DNA of 64,000 bases, from positions 310,001 through 374,000 of the forward strand of contig CAJSYJ010000002.1 of assembly GCA_910574205.1 (NCBI GenBank), read 5' to 3'. The translations under genes were made by a program, and so were the position numbers. This stretch comes from Bacteroidales bacterium. Its GTDB lineage: Bacteria; Bacteroidota; Bacteroidia; Bacteroidales; Rikenellaceae. Numbering within the stretch: the first letter of the stretch is position 1; the number at the start of each line of letters is the position of its first letter. Under the pieces are notes generated by a model. The model was not told the DNA's origin. It saw only the letters and a list, made by a program, of their open reading frames with translations, and made no database searches. Positions 1 to 9,109 of this stretch are shown piece after piece.

Positions 1-222
1 GTCGTAGGTCACTTCCAGACCGTGCGGCGGTATCATGCGGTCGAAGGTCAGCTTGCGTGACAGCCCGTGATATAGGTCGCCGTCCGCCTCCTTCTGCGGA
101 TAGACCTCCTTCGTCAAGGTCGGTTGTTCACTTCCGTTGGTCGTTTCAACGGTTACATTCTCCTGCGCGTTGGCAGTTATGATGCCCATAGCGAGGGCAA
201 ACATGATGATTACTTTTCTCAT
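1..222 (-). CDS. traN: TraN conjugation protein, N-terminal part (cut by window edge)
   Basis: The first 74 codons of a minus-strand gene that runs off the left edge. It opens with MRKVIIMFALAMGIITANAQ, a clear signal peptide, so the product is exported. The following stretch ends in DRMIPPHGLEVTYD, which matches the start of the mature part of Bacteroides TraN (DUF4138), a periplasmic/outer-membrane component of the mating apparatus. It lies directly downstream of traM in the same direction, as in CTnDOT. A copy of a recurring motif (CCACTAAAATCC...AGTA) ends at the start codon. Family assignment rests on order plus the N-terminus. Confidence 0.85.
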   Translation of the reverse strand, partial: MRKVIIMFALAMGIITANAQENVTVETTNGSEQPTLTKEVYPQKEADGDLYHGLSRKLTFDRMIPPHGLEVTYD

Positions 223-256
223 TACTTTTGGATTTTAGTGGTAATTTTTATTGTTT

Positions 257-1609
257 TCAATATTTTTCTTGGTAAAGCATGACCCTGTACCCGGCTTTCA
301 GATGCACCTTGACGGTTCGCATCTTTTTGGCGATGTACTGGCTCGTGCCTTGTATCAGCCCCTTGCCCAAGTCGGAGGCGAGCTGCGCCCCGGCATTGGT
401 GGAGATGTTGATGCTGCTTCCCAGCGAGCCGCCCATGTTGGCGGCGACCTCCCGGACGGCGTTCATCTCCATCGAGTTCGGGATGAAGATGCCGGGCTGT
501 CCGTCCGTGTCATAGACCGCAAGCTCCACGGGGATAATCGTGCCGTCGTATTCCAGCGAGGTAATCTCGATGTCGAGCCGCTCACCCTGTATCTTGCCCG
601 TGCCGACCACCACCGCACCCCGGGGTATTGTCCTGCCTGCCACCGCCATAGGCTCCAGCAGGCGCAGCCTTACCGTCTGCCCGTCCGTCACGCTCTGCGC
701 CCCATGCACGCACGCCGGTATGGTGTTCCTGTCCAATACCTCCGCCGTGCCGACAGCCGTGTTGAAACCCCGGTTGCGTTCCTGCGATAAGGCGGCGACA
801 AACTCCGCGTTACTCATAGGCTGTGAGAGTGAAGAAACTACTTGATGCTCCACCTGTCTGATAGGCATTGCCTTGTTCTTCTTCCCTTTCTGCACGGTAG
901 TTGGCTCTGCCCTCTGTTCCGCCGATGGCTGTCCTCCGTTCTGACCGCCCATGTACTTTGCCGCCAGCTCGTAGGACTTCTCCATAAGAGCCACCTGCTC
1001 GTCCATAGAGGAAGCCTTGCCCCTCTCGCTTTCCAGTTCCGACTCCAGCGATGCGATGCGCTCCAACAATTCGTCCATCTCCGCATTGTCGTTTTTCGGC
1101 TGGTCGTAGAAGTTTCCGAGCGTGGCGTTCAGGTCACGGTAGGCGGCTGCGGAGGACTGGATGGTCTGCGGCGTGGCTGGCTTTGCCCTTTCTTCCTTGC
1201 CGCCCGGATTGGCGAGGTCGAAGTCCACTCCGTTCTCCGTTCCCGCTATCTCGCGGTCGAACATGTCGCCCAGCTGCCCGATGGCACGGTTGCGGCTCTC
1301 CTGACGCTCTTCCATCTCCCCATGCTCGTAGGCTTTCAGCTTGTCGCCGATAATCTGCCGGTTCGCCTTGTCAGCGTCGGGCATCTCGGTGTTGTATCCG
1401 TCCGTTCCCGGCGGTTGCTCCTTGCCGGAGGACGGGGCGAATATCAGCCACATCGCCCCGATGAACACCAACACCATAGCGGGCAGCACGATCATCTTCT
1501 GCCGTTTCAGCCGTTGCGCCTCTGTCAGCGGTTCGCGCTCCTTTTTCGGTTTCCCCGTTTCGGGAGCAGCTTTGTTCTCTTTCGTCGGTTCATTCTTTGT
1601 CTGTTCCAT
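257..1609 (-). CDS. traM: TraM conjugative transposon protein
   Basis: A 450-aa protein with a charged cytoplasmic N-terminus, one membrane segment near residues 41-60 (MIVLPAMVLVFIGAMWLIFA), a long polar coiled region, and a C-terminal domain from about residue 290. This layout (short cytoplasmic part, one anchor, periplasmic linker and beta domain) is that of VirB10-like scaffolds, and the sequence fits the Bacteroides TraM family. It probably spans the envelope as part of the type IV secretion channel. Its start overlaps the end of traL by 20 bp, showing tight operon packing. Confidence 0.92.
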   Translation of the reverse strand: MEQTKNEPTKENKAAPETGKPKKEREPLTEAQRLKRQKMIVLPAMVLVFIGAMWLIFAPSSGKEQPPGTDGYNTEMPDADKANRQIIGDKLKAYEHGEMEERQESRNRAIGQLGDMFDREIAGTENGVDFDLANPGGKEERAKPATPQTIQSSAAAYRDLNATLGNFYDQPKNDNAEMDELLERIASLESELESERGKASSMDEQVALMEKSYELAAKYMGGQNGGQPSAEQRAEPTTVQKGKKNKAMPIRQVEHQVVSSLSQPMSNAEFVAALSQERNRGFNTAVGTAEVLDRNTIPACVHGAQSVTDGQTVRLRLLEPMAVAGRTIPRGAVVVGTGKIQGERLDIEITSLEYDGTIIPVELAVYDTDGQPGIFIPNSMEMNAVREVAANMGGSLGSSINISTNAGAQLASDLGKGLIQGTSQYIAKKMRTVKVHLKAGYRVMLYQEKY

Positions 1610-1898
1610 ATAAATAAGGTGTTAAGTGATTGCCTGTTTCCGCCGGGGTCGGCAGTTCCACCCGTCCGGCGTGTCCCGTTTCCATATGTGAGCCGTCGTT
1701 CCTGCCGATGTCATAGACGGCTCTGCCGAAGGTGTAAAGGGCAAGCACCGCGAAGGCGGCGAACATCCCCAGCACGATGCGGCGGCGTGTTTCCGGCGGC
1801 AAGCCGTCCAGATACCCTTTGAGACTTGCCGCCAAGCGTTTCCGTTTGTCGTGGAGTTTCCAATACATGCCCCACATTGATTTTCTGATACTTTTCAT
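1590..1898 (-). CDS. traL: TraL conjugative transposon protein (DUF3989)
   Basis: A 102-aa protein with a basic N-terminus and a single membrane helix (about residues 42-60, RIVLGMFAAFAVLALYTFG), followed by a short polar tail. Size, topology and position between traK and traM match the Bacteroides TraL/DUF3989 family, an inner-membrane part of the mating channel whose biochemical role is not known. It overlaps traM by 20 bp and follows traK after 6 bp. Confidence 0.88.
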   Translation of the reverse strand: MKSIRKSMWGMYWKLHDKRKRLAASLKGYLDGLPPETRRRIVLGMFAAFAVLALYTFGRAVYDIGRNDGSHMETGHAGRVELPTPAETGNHLTPYLYGTDKE

Positions 1899-1904
1899 GT
1901 CCTG

Positions 1905-2528
1905 TTACCGTTTGATAGTCTGTAAATCCTTGTTCTCAATGATGGTGAAACCCTCGATGGTAAAACCGTTCGGGTTGTCATCCGACCGCGATGCGTTCAG
2001 CAGGCGGCAGGTGGTCACGAGGCTGCGCTCGGTGACGTTGCTCTGCCGGATGATTTTCTGTGTGGCGTAGGTCACGGCACGGTAGGGATAGGCGTTGAAG
2101 TCGCACACCACGCTGTCCACCTTCAGCACTTGGTTGATGTTCCCGGCGATGATGCGGTTGTAGTACCCCTTCTCCGCGAAGTCCGAATAATAGTGGTACA
2201 CGCTCTTGTCCGCCAGCAGCAAGGCACGTTTCACGTTGTGTTCAATCGCGCTTTTTTCAGGTGATAGCGTGAAGAACATCTCGTGGAAACGGCGCACATG
2301 TTCCCGTGCCTCCGCCGGGCGGTTCTGCGACAAATCCTGAGACAAGGCGAGCATCAGGCTCTTGCCGTTGTCCAGCACATAGATTTTCTCCCGTTGCTTC
2401 TCTGCGAAACGGTAGGAGTTCCACACGCTCCACACCGTCACCACGGCGCACAGCGAGAGGAAGACGATACCGAACAGGCGTATCTGCCTGAACGACGATT
2501 CGATGTTTCTAAGTGATTTGAATTCCAT
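1905..2528 (-). CDS. traK: TraK conjugative transposon protein
   Basis: A 207-aa protein with a short cytoplasmic start, one membrane helix at about residues 20-40 (FGIVFLSLCAVVTVWSVWNS), and a periplasmic domain rich in charged residues. It matches the Bacteroides TraK family, which has VirB8-like topology and is required for mating-pair channel assembly. It sits between traJ and traL, all minus strand, with 31 bp to traJ. Confidence 0.92.
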   Translation of the reverse strand: MEFKSLRNIESSFRQIRLFGIVFLSLCAVVTVWSVWNSYRFAEKQREKIYVLDNGKSLMLALSQDLSQNRPAEAREHVRRFHEMFFTLSPEKSAIEHNVKRALLLADKSVYHYYSDFAEKGYYNRIIAGNINQVLKVDSVVCDFNAYPYRAVTYATQKIIRQSNVTERSLVTTCRLLNASRSDDNPNGFTIEGFTIIENKDLQTIKR

Positions 2529-2559
2529 TTATATTTTCCAATTTATGATTGCACATTGA

Positions 2560-3564
2560 TTATTTCAGCAATTTGCCGACACGTCCGACTGCGTTTCCTG
2601 CGGCTGCACCCGCCACGCTGCCCGCCATGCTTCCGGCTCGTCCCGCCATCTGGTTCACGTTGCGACCGTAACCGCCCATGCCTCCGGCTTGGATAATCCA
2701 GCCCGCAACGGTGGGAATGGTAAAGTAGCCGATGATGCCGATGCAGAGGAATACGATATACACCCCGTCGCTCGAATCCAGCGAGAAGTTCGGGTCTGCC
2801 TGCATCCGCTCGATGTCGTTTTGCAGCATCAGAACCTGTATCTTCGCCAGTATGGTGCTGAACATGTCCGATACCGGTAGCCACAGATAGACCTGTATAT
2901 AGCGGCATATCCACTGCGTGAGCGTGTTTTGGAAACCGTCCCATACCGACAGGGCGAAGGCTATCGGACCGAGAATCGCCAGCACCACGAGAAAGAAGGT
3001 GCGGACGGTGTCTATCACGAGGGCGGCGGCTTGGAACAGCAGTTCGAGTATCTCGCGGAAGAAGTCGCGGATGCTCTTCTTCATGTTGTACATTCCCCGG
3101 TCGATATACATTCCCGCCATCGTCACCATGTCGGAGGGCGACCAGCCGAGTTCCTCCAGTTGCTTGTCAAATTCCTCGTTGGACACGAGGTAGGCGGTTT
3201 CGGGGTTGCGTACCATCGCCTCGTATTCCAGTTTGTCCTTCTGCTCCCGGTATCGGTTCATGTCCAGCGTTTCCGCCTCCAGCATCTTTGCCGTGCCCTG
3301 TACGACGGGTGAGAGGATGCTGTTTATCGTGCCCAGCACCACAGTCGGGAAGAACATGATGCACAGACCGATGGCAAAAGGACGGAGCATCGGGAATACG
3401 TCTATCGGTTCAGCTCTCGCCAGCGACTGCCATACCCGGTAGGCGACGTAGAACAGCGCACCCAGCCCGGCGATGCCTTTCGCCACACCAGCCATGTCCC
3501 CACACAGCGGCATCATCTGCTCATAAAGTGAACGTAAAATCTGATGAAGGTTGTCGAACTTCAT
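2560..3564 (-). CDS. traJ: TraJ conjugative transposon membrane protein
   Basis: A 334-aa polytopic protein. Several hydrophobic segments are visible (near residues 24-45, 60-80, 180-205 and 270-300), and the C-terminal tail is rich in Gly and Ala (GSMAGSVAGAAAGNAVG). This is the VirB6-like inner-membrane channel protein family called TraJ in Bacteroides elements. It starts 3 bp after the traI stop codon, so the two are co-translated or at least co-transcribed. Confidence 0.92.
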   Translation of the reverse strand: MKFDNLHQILRSLYEQMMPLCGDMAGVAKGIAGLGALFYVAYRVWQSLARAEPIDVFPMLRPFAIGLCIMFFPTVVLGTINSILSPVVQGTAKMLEAETLDMNRYREQKDKLEYEAMVRNPETAYLVSNEEFDKQLEELGWSPSDMVTMAGMYIDRGMYNMKKSIRDFFREILELLFQAAALVIDTVRTFFLVVLAILGPIAFALSVWDGFQNTLTQWICRYIQVYLWLPVSDMFSTILAKIQVLMLQNDIERMQADPNFSLDSSDGVYIVFLCIGIIGYFTIPTVAGWIIQAGGMGGYGRNVNQMAGRAGSMAGSVAGAAAGNAVGRVGKLLK

Positions 3565-3567
3565 AGG

Positions 3568-4197
3568 CTACCAGTATCTTTCGTTCATGTTCCCGTACAG
3601 CCCCATGATGCGGTCGAGGTCGTTCTTCTTTTTCGCACGCAGGTAACTCACGGAGATGTTCTTGTTCGTGTAGTAGCTCACGAGGTTGCGGTAACGCTTC
3701 ATCTTCGAGTGGCAGCGTTCCACCACGTCCATGCGCTCCTTGTCGGTCATGGAGAGCGTGGTGATGTTCACCACGTTCCTGAGTTCCGTCAACACTTCGT
3801 TGCTTTCCTCCAGCAGTTTCGTGTAGCCGAAAGCGATTGCGGAAAGCTCTTCGGGTCTGAAATTCCCGTCACGGAGCATCCGTTGGAAACTGTTCACATA
3901 GATGTCTGTGATGTCGCCCACCATCAGGATGGTCTGCTGCACCTTGCGGGCGTCCTTGACCAGATTGTTCACCGATTTGAGGGCATCGTAATACTTCTTG
4001 CCCTGCTGATAGATTTTCACCGTCTCCTGAAAGTTGCTCACCATGTTCGTGGCGGTCTTGGAGGTATGGATGATGTTTTTGGAGGCATTGATGATGCCCT
4101 GCGCTAGATTGCCCGGATCGCTTACGACCCACTGTGCGCTTGCCCTGCCCGCGAAAAGCAGGCACAGGCAGATAATCATTGTTATTCTTGTTCTCAT
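3568..4197 (-). CDS. traI: TraI conjugative transposon protein (DUF4141)
   Basis: A 209-aa protein that begins with a signal peptide (MRTRITMIICLCLLFAGRASAQ) and continues as a helical, charged periplasmic protein. It matches the TraI/DUF4141 family of Bacteroides conjugation operons; a VirB5-like role is suspected from topology but unproven. The recurring upstream motif CCACTAAAATCCAAAGTA lies at 4200-4217, 2 bp before the ATG. This TraI is unrelated to the F-plasmid relaxase of the same name. Confidence 0.92.
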   Translation of the reverse strand: MRTRITMIICLCLLFAGRASAQWVVSDPGNLAQGIINASKNIIHTSKTATNMVSNFQETVKIYQQGKKYYDALKSVNNLVKDARKVQQTILMVGDITDIYVNSFQRMLRDGNFRPEELSAIAFGYTKLLEESNEVLTELRNVVNITTLSMTDKERMDVVERCHSKMKRYRNLVSYYTNKNISVSYLRAKKKNDLDRIMGLYGNMNERYW

Positions 4198-4220
4198 GTT
4201 ACTTTGGATTTTAGTGGTTG

Positions 4221-4601
4221 TTATTCTTCGGTCGGATGTCCCGGCTGCGGCTTCACCCGCACATAGTCCCCGTTTGGCGAGAAAGTCAGCACATCCGTGG
4301 CCTCGTTGTAGGACACGTCGATGCGGAAGCCGGTGTTCATGAACAGGTTGCCGTTCTCCTCCTGCAAGAGATAGGTTTCCGGCTTGAGCTTGCGGCGCAG
4401 ACCGCTACGACGGAACACCGTCACTTTGTAGGCTTCGCCCTCCTTGTAGATAAGCACGTCAGGTTTTCCCTCCACGCTCTCCCAGTTCCCGCACAGCATG
4501 TCGCGGCGGTTGTCGGCCACGTCGCAGGATTGCAGCATCATGACCGCCAATCCGATAAGGCACTTGCTGACTTGCAGCATTTTCACTTTTGGTAAATTCA
4601 T
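4221..4601 (-). CDS. DUF3876 lipoprotein of the tra operon
   Basis: A 126-aa protein. The N-terminus has a lipoprotein-type signal with the lipobox-like LQSC near residues 23-26, followed by a compact domain with a repeated beta pattern (FRIDVSYNEATDVLTFSP). It matches the DUF3876 family found between traG and traI in CTnDOT-like elements, where this position is called traH; the symbol is left blank because it rests on position only. It is likely an envelope lipoprotein; its function is unknown. Confidence 0.82.
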   Translation of the reverse strand: MNLPKVKMLQVSKCLIGLAVMMLQSCDVADNRRDMLCGNWESVEGKPDVLIYKEGEAYKVTVFRRSGLRRKLKPETYLLQEENGNLFMNTGFRIDVSYNEATDVLTFSPNGDYVRVKPQPGHPTEE

Positions 4602-4641
4602 ACGCGTTTTTCTTTTTTGGTTGATACATTCTGTTTTTTAG

Positions 4642-7146
4642 TTATTCCTTGTTTCTCCGCCTTTCGGCAAGCTGCCGGATGGCGGCTTCGATGTCGTCGC
4701 CCAGCTTCTCCGCCAGACGGTAAACCTCCACTTTTTCCGTTTCCTCGGTGGTGTACGCCAGATACTCTTCCGCGCTGACCTCCGTGGCATAGACCGCCGA
4801 CTGCGTGCCGCCCAAGCCTATCCACACCTCCTTGTAGAGCCGTGAAGGGTTGTTCGCCATGTTGATGGAGAGTATCTGCGACTTCTCCTTTTCCGTCAGT
4901 CCGAGCAACGCCTGTATCTGGTCGAACTTGTTCATATATTTCCTTTGGTCAAGCAGGATTTTACAATCCGAGTTGTTGATAATGCTCTCTTTGACCACCG
5001 GAGAACTGATAATGTCGTCCACCTCCTGCGTCACCACGATTGCCTCGCCGTAATATTTTCTGACCGTCTTATACATATAGCGCAGATATTCAGCCATGTT
5101 CGCCGATGAGAGGGCCTTCCAAGCCTCTTCCACGATAAGCTGTTTCCGCACGCCTTTCAGCCGCCGCATCTTGTTGATGAAGGCTTCCATGATGATGATG
5201 GTCACGACGGGGAACAGTTCGCGGTTTTCTTTAATCGAATCTATCTCGAAGACGATGAACCGCTTGCCGAGCAGGTCGATGTTCTCCGTGGAGTTGAGCA
5301 GGAAATCGTAACGCCCGCCCCGGTAATACTGCCGCATGGTGGTGAGCATGTTGTCGATGTTGAAGTCGGACTTCTCCACCTTGATGTCACGCTGTGCCAG
5401 TTCCTTGCGGTAGTCGTCACGCATATACTCGTAGAAGGTGTTGAACGACGGCACGATGCTACGGTCGGATTGGATGCGCTCAATATAGGCACTCACGGCA
5501 CTGCCCAGCTCGCCGCTCTCCGTCTTTGTCACCTTGTCGTCCTCCGACTTCCAGAGCGTCAGCAACAGGGTCTTGATGCTGTCCTTCTTCTCCACGTCGA
5601 AGATGTAATCGTCGGTGTAGAACGGGTTGAAGCTGATGGGCTTATCTTCCGTGTAGGTGAAATACACACCGTCCGCTCCGCCTGTCTTGCGTCGGATCAT
5701 GCCGCACAAGCCCTGATAGGAGTTTCCCGTGTCCACCAATACCACATGTGCGCCTTGCTCATAATATTGGCGCACGAGGTGGTTCATGAAGAAAGACTTG
5801 CCGCTGCCCGAAGGACCCAGCACGAACTTGTTGCGGTTGGTCGTGATACCTCGCTTCATGGGCAGGTCGGAGATGTCAAGGTGCAGCGGTTTTCCCGTGA
5901 GCCTGTCCACCATCTTGATGCCGAAGGGCGAGAGCGAGCTGCGGTAGTTGGTTTCCTCTGTGAACAGGCACACCGCCTGTTCGATGAAGGTGTGGAAACT
6001 CTCTTCCGCCGGGAAGTCCGCCGCATTGCCGGGTATCGCCGCCCAGTAGAGTGTCGGGCAGTCGATGGTGTTGTGGCGCGGCACGCATTCCATGCTTGCC
6101 AACTGGCTGCCCACGTCGTTCTTGATATGCTTCAGTTCCTCCGCATCGTCGCTCCACGCCATGACGTTGAAGTGTGCCCGTACCGAGGTCAGTCCGTAGG
6201 AATGGGCTTCGTTCAGGTATTGGTCTATCCACTCGCGGTTGATGCTGTTGCTCCTTGAATAGCGAGATAGCGACTGCATGTTACGGGCGGACTTCTCGAA
6301 CTTCTGCAAGGTTTCCTCACTGTTGTCTATCAGCACATACTGGTTGTAGATATGGTTGCAGGAGAGCAGAAGCCCCACCGGGGAGGCGAATGACAGTCGG
6401 CAGTCACTCCGGTCGGTGGAGAGCTTCTCGTAACGGGTGTCGGTAGCCACCTTGCCCGGCAGGTCTTCCGCGTCGGAGAGGGTGTGCAGACACAGGCGGT
6501 TGTCGCCGATGCGCATCTCCCTTGCCGAAAGCTCGATGTCCTGCAAGGTGGTGTCACCTTCCGGCATGAGCGAGAAGTAGCGTTCAATAAGTCCCGTCTT
6601 TCCCTCAGTACCCACAATCTCATCGGTGGAGAGGCGGCGCAGCCTGACAAGCCCGCTGTCGTTCATGATGCGCTCGAACTGTTCGCAGGCTTCCAAGAAC
6701 TTGGTCGTGGTTTCCCTGTCCAGCTCCTTCGGGATGATATGTCCCCGGCACAGCGTGCTGAAATTGCTCTGCATCCGGTTACGCTCCTTTGTTGTCTTGG
6801 TCAGGTAGAGGTAGCAGGTGTGTTTCAGGTACGGACGCTCGTTGAAGTGACGCTCGAAAGAGCGGCTTAAAAAGCTCATGTCGTCCTTCTGAAGCTCCGG
6901 TTTGTAGCGTTCCTTGATGAACCAGTCCTGTTTGTGGACGACGGAGTAGTCCGGCAGCACCTTGATAGCCTTGCACCAGCAACTGTGTATCGCCTCGTAC
7001 TCCGCACCCGTCACGGTGTAAAGTTCCGGTAGTTCCACCTCGAAAGCCACCGTGATGTCGGCGTCCTTTGAGATGATGCAGCCATGCTCCACCGCTAAAA
7101 GTGGGAACCTGTTTTCCAGTGTTGTCATTTTCGATGTATTCCTCAT
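4642..7146 (-). CDS. traG: TraG, VirB4-like conjugation ATPase
   Basis: An 834-aa ATPase that powers the type IV secretion channel. The Walker A motif GPSGSGKS is near residues 443-450 and the Walker B region LIVEEAWKAL is near residue 670. An N-terminal CagE/TrbE/VirB4-type domain covers roughly residues 1-400. The ATG overlaps the traF stop codon (ATGA), so translation is coupled. A second Met at residue 7 is a possible alternative start. It is the largest and most conserved gene of the tra operon. Confidence 0.96.
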   Translation of the reverse strand: MRNTSKMTTLENRFPLLAVEHGCIISKDADITVAFEVELPELYTVTGAEYEAIHSCWCKAIKVLPDYSVVHKQDWFIKERYKPELQKDDMSFLSRSFERHFNERPYLKHTCYLYLTKTTKERNRMQSNFSTLCRGHIIPKELDRETTTKFLEACEQFERIMNDSGLVRLRRLSTDEIVGTEGKTGLIERYFSLMPEGDTTLQDIELSAREMRIGDNRLCLHTLSDAEDLPGKVATDTRYEKLSTDRSDCRLSFASPVGLLLSCNHIYNQYVLIDNSEETLQKFEKSARNMQSLSRYSRSNSINREWIDQYLNEAHSYGLTSVRAHFNVMAWSDDAEELKHIKNDVGSQLASMECVPRHNTIDCPTLYWAAIPGNAADFPAEESFHTFIEQAVCLFTEETNYRSSLSPFGIKMVDRLTGKPLHLDISDLPMKRGITTNRNKFVLGPSGSGKSFFMNHLVRQYYEQGAHVVLVDTGNSYQGLCGMIRRKTGGADGVYFTYTEDKPISFNPFYTDDYIFDVEKKDSIKTLLLTLWKSEDDKVTKTESGELGSAVSAYIERIQSDRSIVPSFNTFYEYMRDDYRKELAQRDIKVEKSDFNIDNMLTTMRQYYRGGRYDFLLNSTENIDLLGKRFIVFEIDSIKENRELFPVVTIIIMEAFINKMRRLKGVRKQLIVEEAWKALSSANMAEYLRYMYKTVRKYYGEAIVVTQEVDDIISSPVVKESIINNSDCKILLDQRKYMNKFDQIQALLGLTEKEKSQILSINMANNPSRLYKEVWIGLGGTQSAVYATEVSAEEYLAYTTEETEKVEVYRLAEKLGDDIEAAIRQLAERRRNKE

Positions 7147-7475
7147 TGTCTTTCTTCCTTTCGTTGTCGTTTGAACAGACGGGTTATCCGCCGCCGGTTG
7201 ATAAGGTATCGGGGATGGCTCCGTGCCGCTCCTAATTTCATCAGCCCGTGTTCACCGTACCGGGCGTTCAGCGCGAAGGTCTGCCATACAAGGAGGGAGG
7301 ACGATGCCGCGCCGAAGCCGATACATATCCACTGGTCGATACCGACCATGTAGAGGATGACGAACAGGACGAAGAGAGCCAGCAGACCTCCGCAGAAGAT
7401 GAAGAGGTACTGTGCCTTCAAGCCCTTGAACTCTACCGGACGGCCGATACCCTTGTTGATTGGGTATTCAGCCAT
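7143..7475 (-). CDS. traF: TraF conjugative transposon protein (DUF4133)
   Basis: A 110-aa inner-membrane protein with two close hydrophobic helices (about residues 26-45 and 50-70) and a basic C-terminal tail. It has the size and topology of VirB3-like proteins and matches DUF4133. It sits between the pilin-like TraE and the VirB4-like TraG, the usual VirB2-VirB3-VirB4 order. Confidence 0.92.
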   Translation of the reverse strand: MAEYPINKGIGRPVEFKGLKAQYLFIFCGGLLALFVLFVILYMVGIDQWICIGFGAASSSLLVWQTFALNARYGEHGLMKLGAARSHPRYLINRRRITRLFKRQRKEERQ

Positions 7476-7485
7476 ACATTATTTA

Positions 7486-7803
7486 TTAAAGGAAGAATGA
7501 GCGCAGGATGGTGGCGGCAACAATCAGGAAGATGCACGCGCCGAACCACGAGGCGGCTGTCTTGCTGGTGTCGGGGTCGCCCGATGAAAACTTGCCGTAC
7601 ACTTTTACGCCCCCGATAAGCCCGACGACTGCACCGATGGCGTATATCAGTTTAGTTCCGGGGTCGAAATAAGAACTCACCATAGAGGTGGCTTCGTTGA
7701 TGCCCGCGATGCCGTTTCCCTGCGCGAAAGCGGAGGCGGTTGCGGCGATGACAAGTGCCGCGGAGAGGATTGCTTTTCTGTTTTTCAAGATGTTCTTGTT
7801 CAT
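7486..7803 (-). CDS. traE: TraE conjugative transposon protein (DUF4134), pilin-like
   Basis: A 105-aa protein with an N-terminal signal or first membrane helix (AILSAALVIAATASAFAQG) and two more hydrophobic segments (LIYAIGAVVGLIGG and FGACIFLIVAATILRSFF). This is the DUF4134 family; by size, topology and place before VirB3- and VirB4-like genes it resembles VirB2 pilins. The 201-bp gap upstream to traD carries a copy of the recurring motif at 7874-7890. Confidence 0.9.
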   Translation of the reverse strand: MNKNILKNRKAILSAALVIAATASAFAQGNGIAGINEATSMVSSYFDPGTKLIYAIGAVVGLIGGVKVYGKFSSGDPDTSKTAASWFGACIFLIVAATILRSFFL

Positions 7804-8004
7804 AAACTGTTCTTGTTTTTTGCCGTCAAAAGGGTGGATGGTCCTTTGTCGGGCGGTTGATACTTTGTTTCTTTACTTTGGTTTTAGTGGATGCCCGTTT
7901 GTTTCCACGGACGTGGGCGTGTCCGTTGCGGATGGGGATGCGCCTTGCGTTTCCTCGCCGCGTGGGTTGATGTCATTCTTTCATGTTCATTTCTTTTATT
8001 GTTG

Positions 8005-8733
8005 TCATACATAGTTGCGAATGTCGAACTCCTCGATGTTGTCCGGCACGACGAACTCCTTTTCAGATTTCTTCAGCCGAATCTCGATAAGCCCCTTGAT
8101 GCGGATGCCTATCTCCGAAGAGCCTTCCATCATTTTCTCGTACAACTCCGTGCCCTCCATGTCGGTGAACACCTTAGCCGCCTTTTCACGTTCCGCCTGT
8201 GTCGCGTCCGGGTTTTTGGCGGTCTTGCAGGCGTCGTCAATCTCGTCAAAGCTGCTGCCCGAAGCCCGTGGCGTGTCCGAGGCGTCCTCTTCCGGTTCGT
8301 CGTCCCCGTATCCCAGTTCCTCCGGCGGTATGCTCGTGAAGGTCTCATCGAGTTTTTCCTCCGGGACTTGTGCCGGGCGGGATGCGTTTCCCGTTTTTCC
8401 GTCGTCAAAAGTAGCCTCTTCCTCCGACAGCTCAATGCCTTTTTCAATAGTGGCGGCTTCTTGCGTCGGTATGGCAGCGGTTGTCCGGGTGGATGCCATC
8501 CTGAAACGGCTCTTGCCGATGATGTCCGCCTTTTCCGCAGGGACTTCCTCGTGTGCCGCTATGCGTTTAGCCTCATTCCCGTCCAGTGACCGCCATAATC
8601 CGACAATGCCCTTGAAGAAGCGGACAATCCGCGTGTCCATGATGCGCTCGTAAAGGAGCAGGAACAGGAACCAGAGGTTGCAGCCGACCGATACCGCCAG
8701 CAGAATGTCTGTCATGCTGATTGTGTAATTCAT
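8005..8733 (-). CDS. traD: TraD conjugative transposon protein (DUF4122)
   Basis: A 242-aa protein. The start MNYTISMTDILLAVSVGCNL is chosen over an in-frame Met 15 codons upstream because the membrane helix follows at once and the extra residues look like leader sequence. After one N-terminal helix the protein is acidic and low in complexity, ending in a helical region. It matches DUF4122, the TraD position between traC and traE in CTnDOT-type operons. Role unknown; it is unrelated to the F-plasmid coupling protein. Confidence 0.82.
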   Translation of the reverse strand: MNYTISMTDILLAVSVGCNLWFLFLLLYERIMDTRIVRFFKGIVGLWRSLDGNEAKRIAAHEEVPAEKADIIGKSRFRMASTRTTAAIPTQEAATIEKGIELSEEEATFDDGKTGNASRPAQVPEEKLDETFTSIPPEELGYGDDEPEEDASDTPRASGSSFDEIDDACKTAKNPDATQAEREKAAKVFTDMEGTELYEKMMEGSSEIGIRIKGLIEIRLKKSEKEFVVPDNIEEFDIRNYV

Positions 8734-8749
8734 ATCCTTCCGTTTTTGG

Positions 8750-9109
8750 TTAGAATACTGAATTGTAATTTCGGGCATAAAGGCTCTTTATCGCATCTTC
8801 GCACTGGTTGAAGTGGTGCGTCAGCACATGGTCGATGTAAGCGGACAGCGTAAGCCGGTCATGCCCGATTACACGGGTGATACGCATGATACGCTCGTGG
8901 TACTCCGGGCGCACATACGCCATCTTCCCCTCACGTGCCTTTACTTCCGGGTCGCGGATGAACAGGCGTTCATAGTCCTTCTCACTGCATTTGCCGCTTA
9001 CCGGGACAGGCGACAGTATTTCCACACTCGCCTGCACTTGGGTAAACATACCTCCGCAGTCTTGCTGTGGTCTTTTTTCATTCGGTGTCATTTCTTTTTC
9101 CATTTTCAA
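8750..9109 (-). CDS. traC: TraC-position DUF3408 protein
   Basis: A 119-aa soluble protein whose C-terminal half (YVRPEYHERIMRITRVIGHD and onward) has the ribbon-helix-helix-like pattern of DUF3408. It overlaps the end of traB by 4 bp. It pairs with a second DUF3408 protein just upstream, the traB/traC arrangement of CTnDOT. It probably binds DNA or a partner in the ParA-linked module; this is inferred from family and context. Confidence 0.82.
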   Translation of the reverse strand: MKMEKEMTPNEKRPQQDCGGMFTQVQASVEILSPVPVSGKCSEKDYERLFIRDPEVKAREGKMAYVRPEYHERIMRITRVIGHDRLTLSAYIDHVLTHHFNQCEDAIKSLYARNYNSVF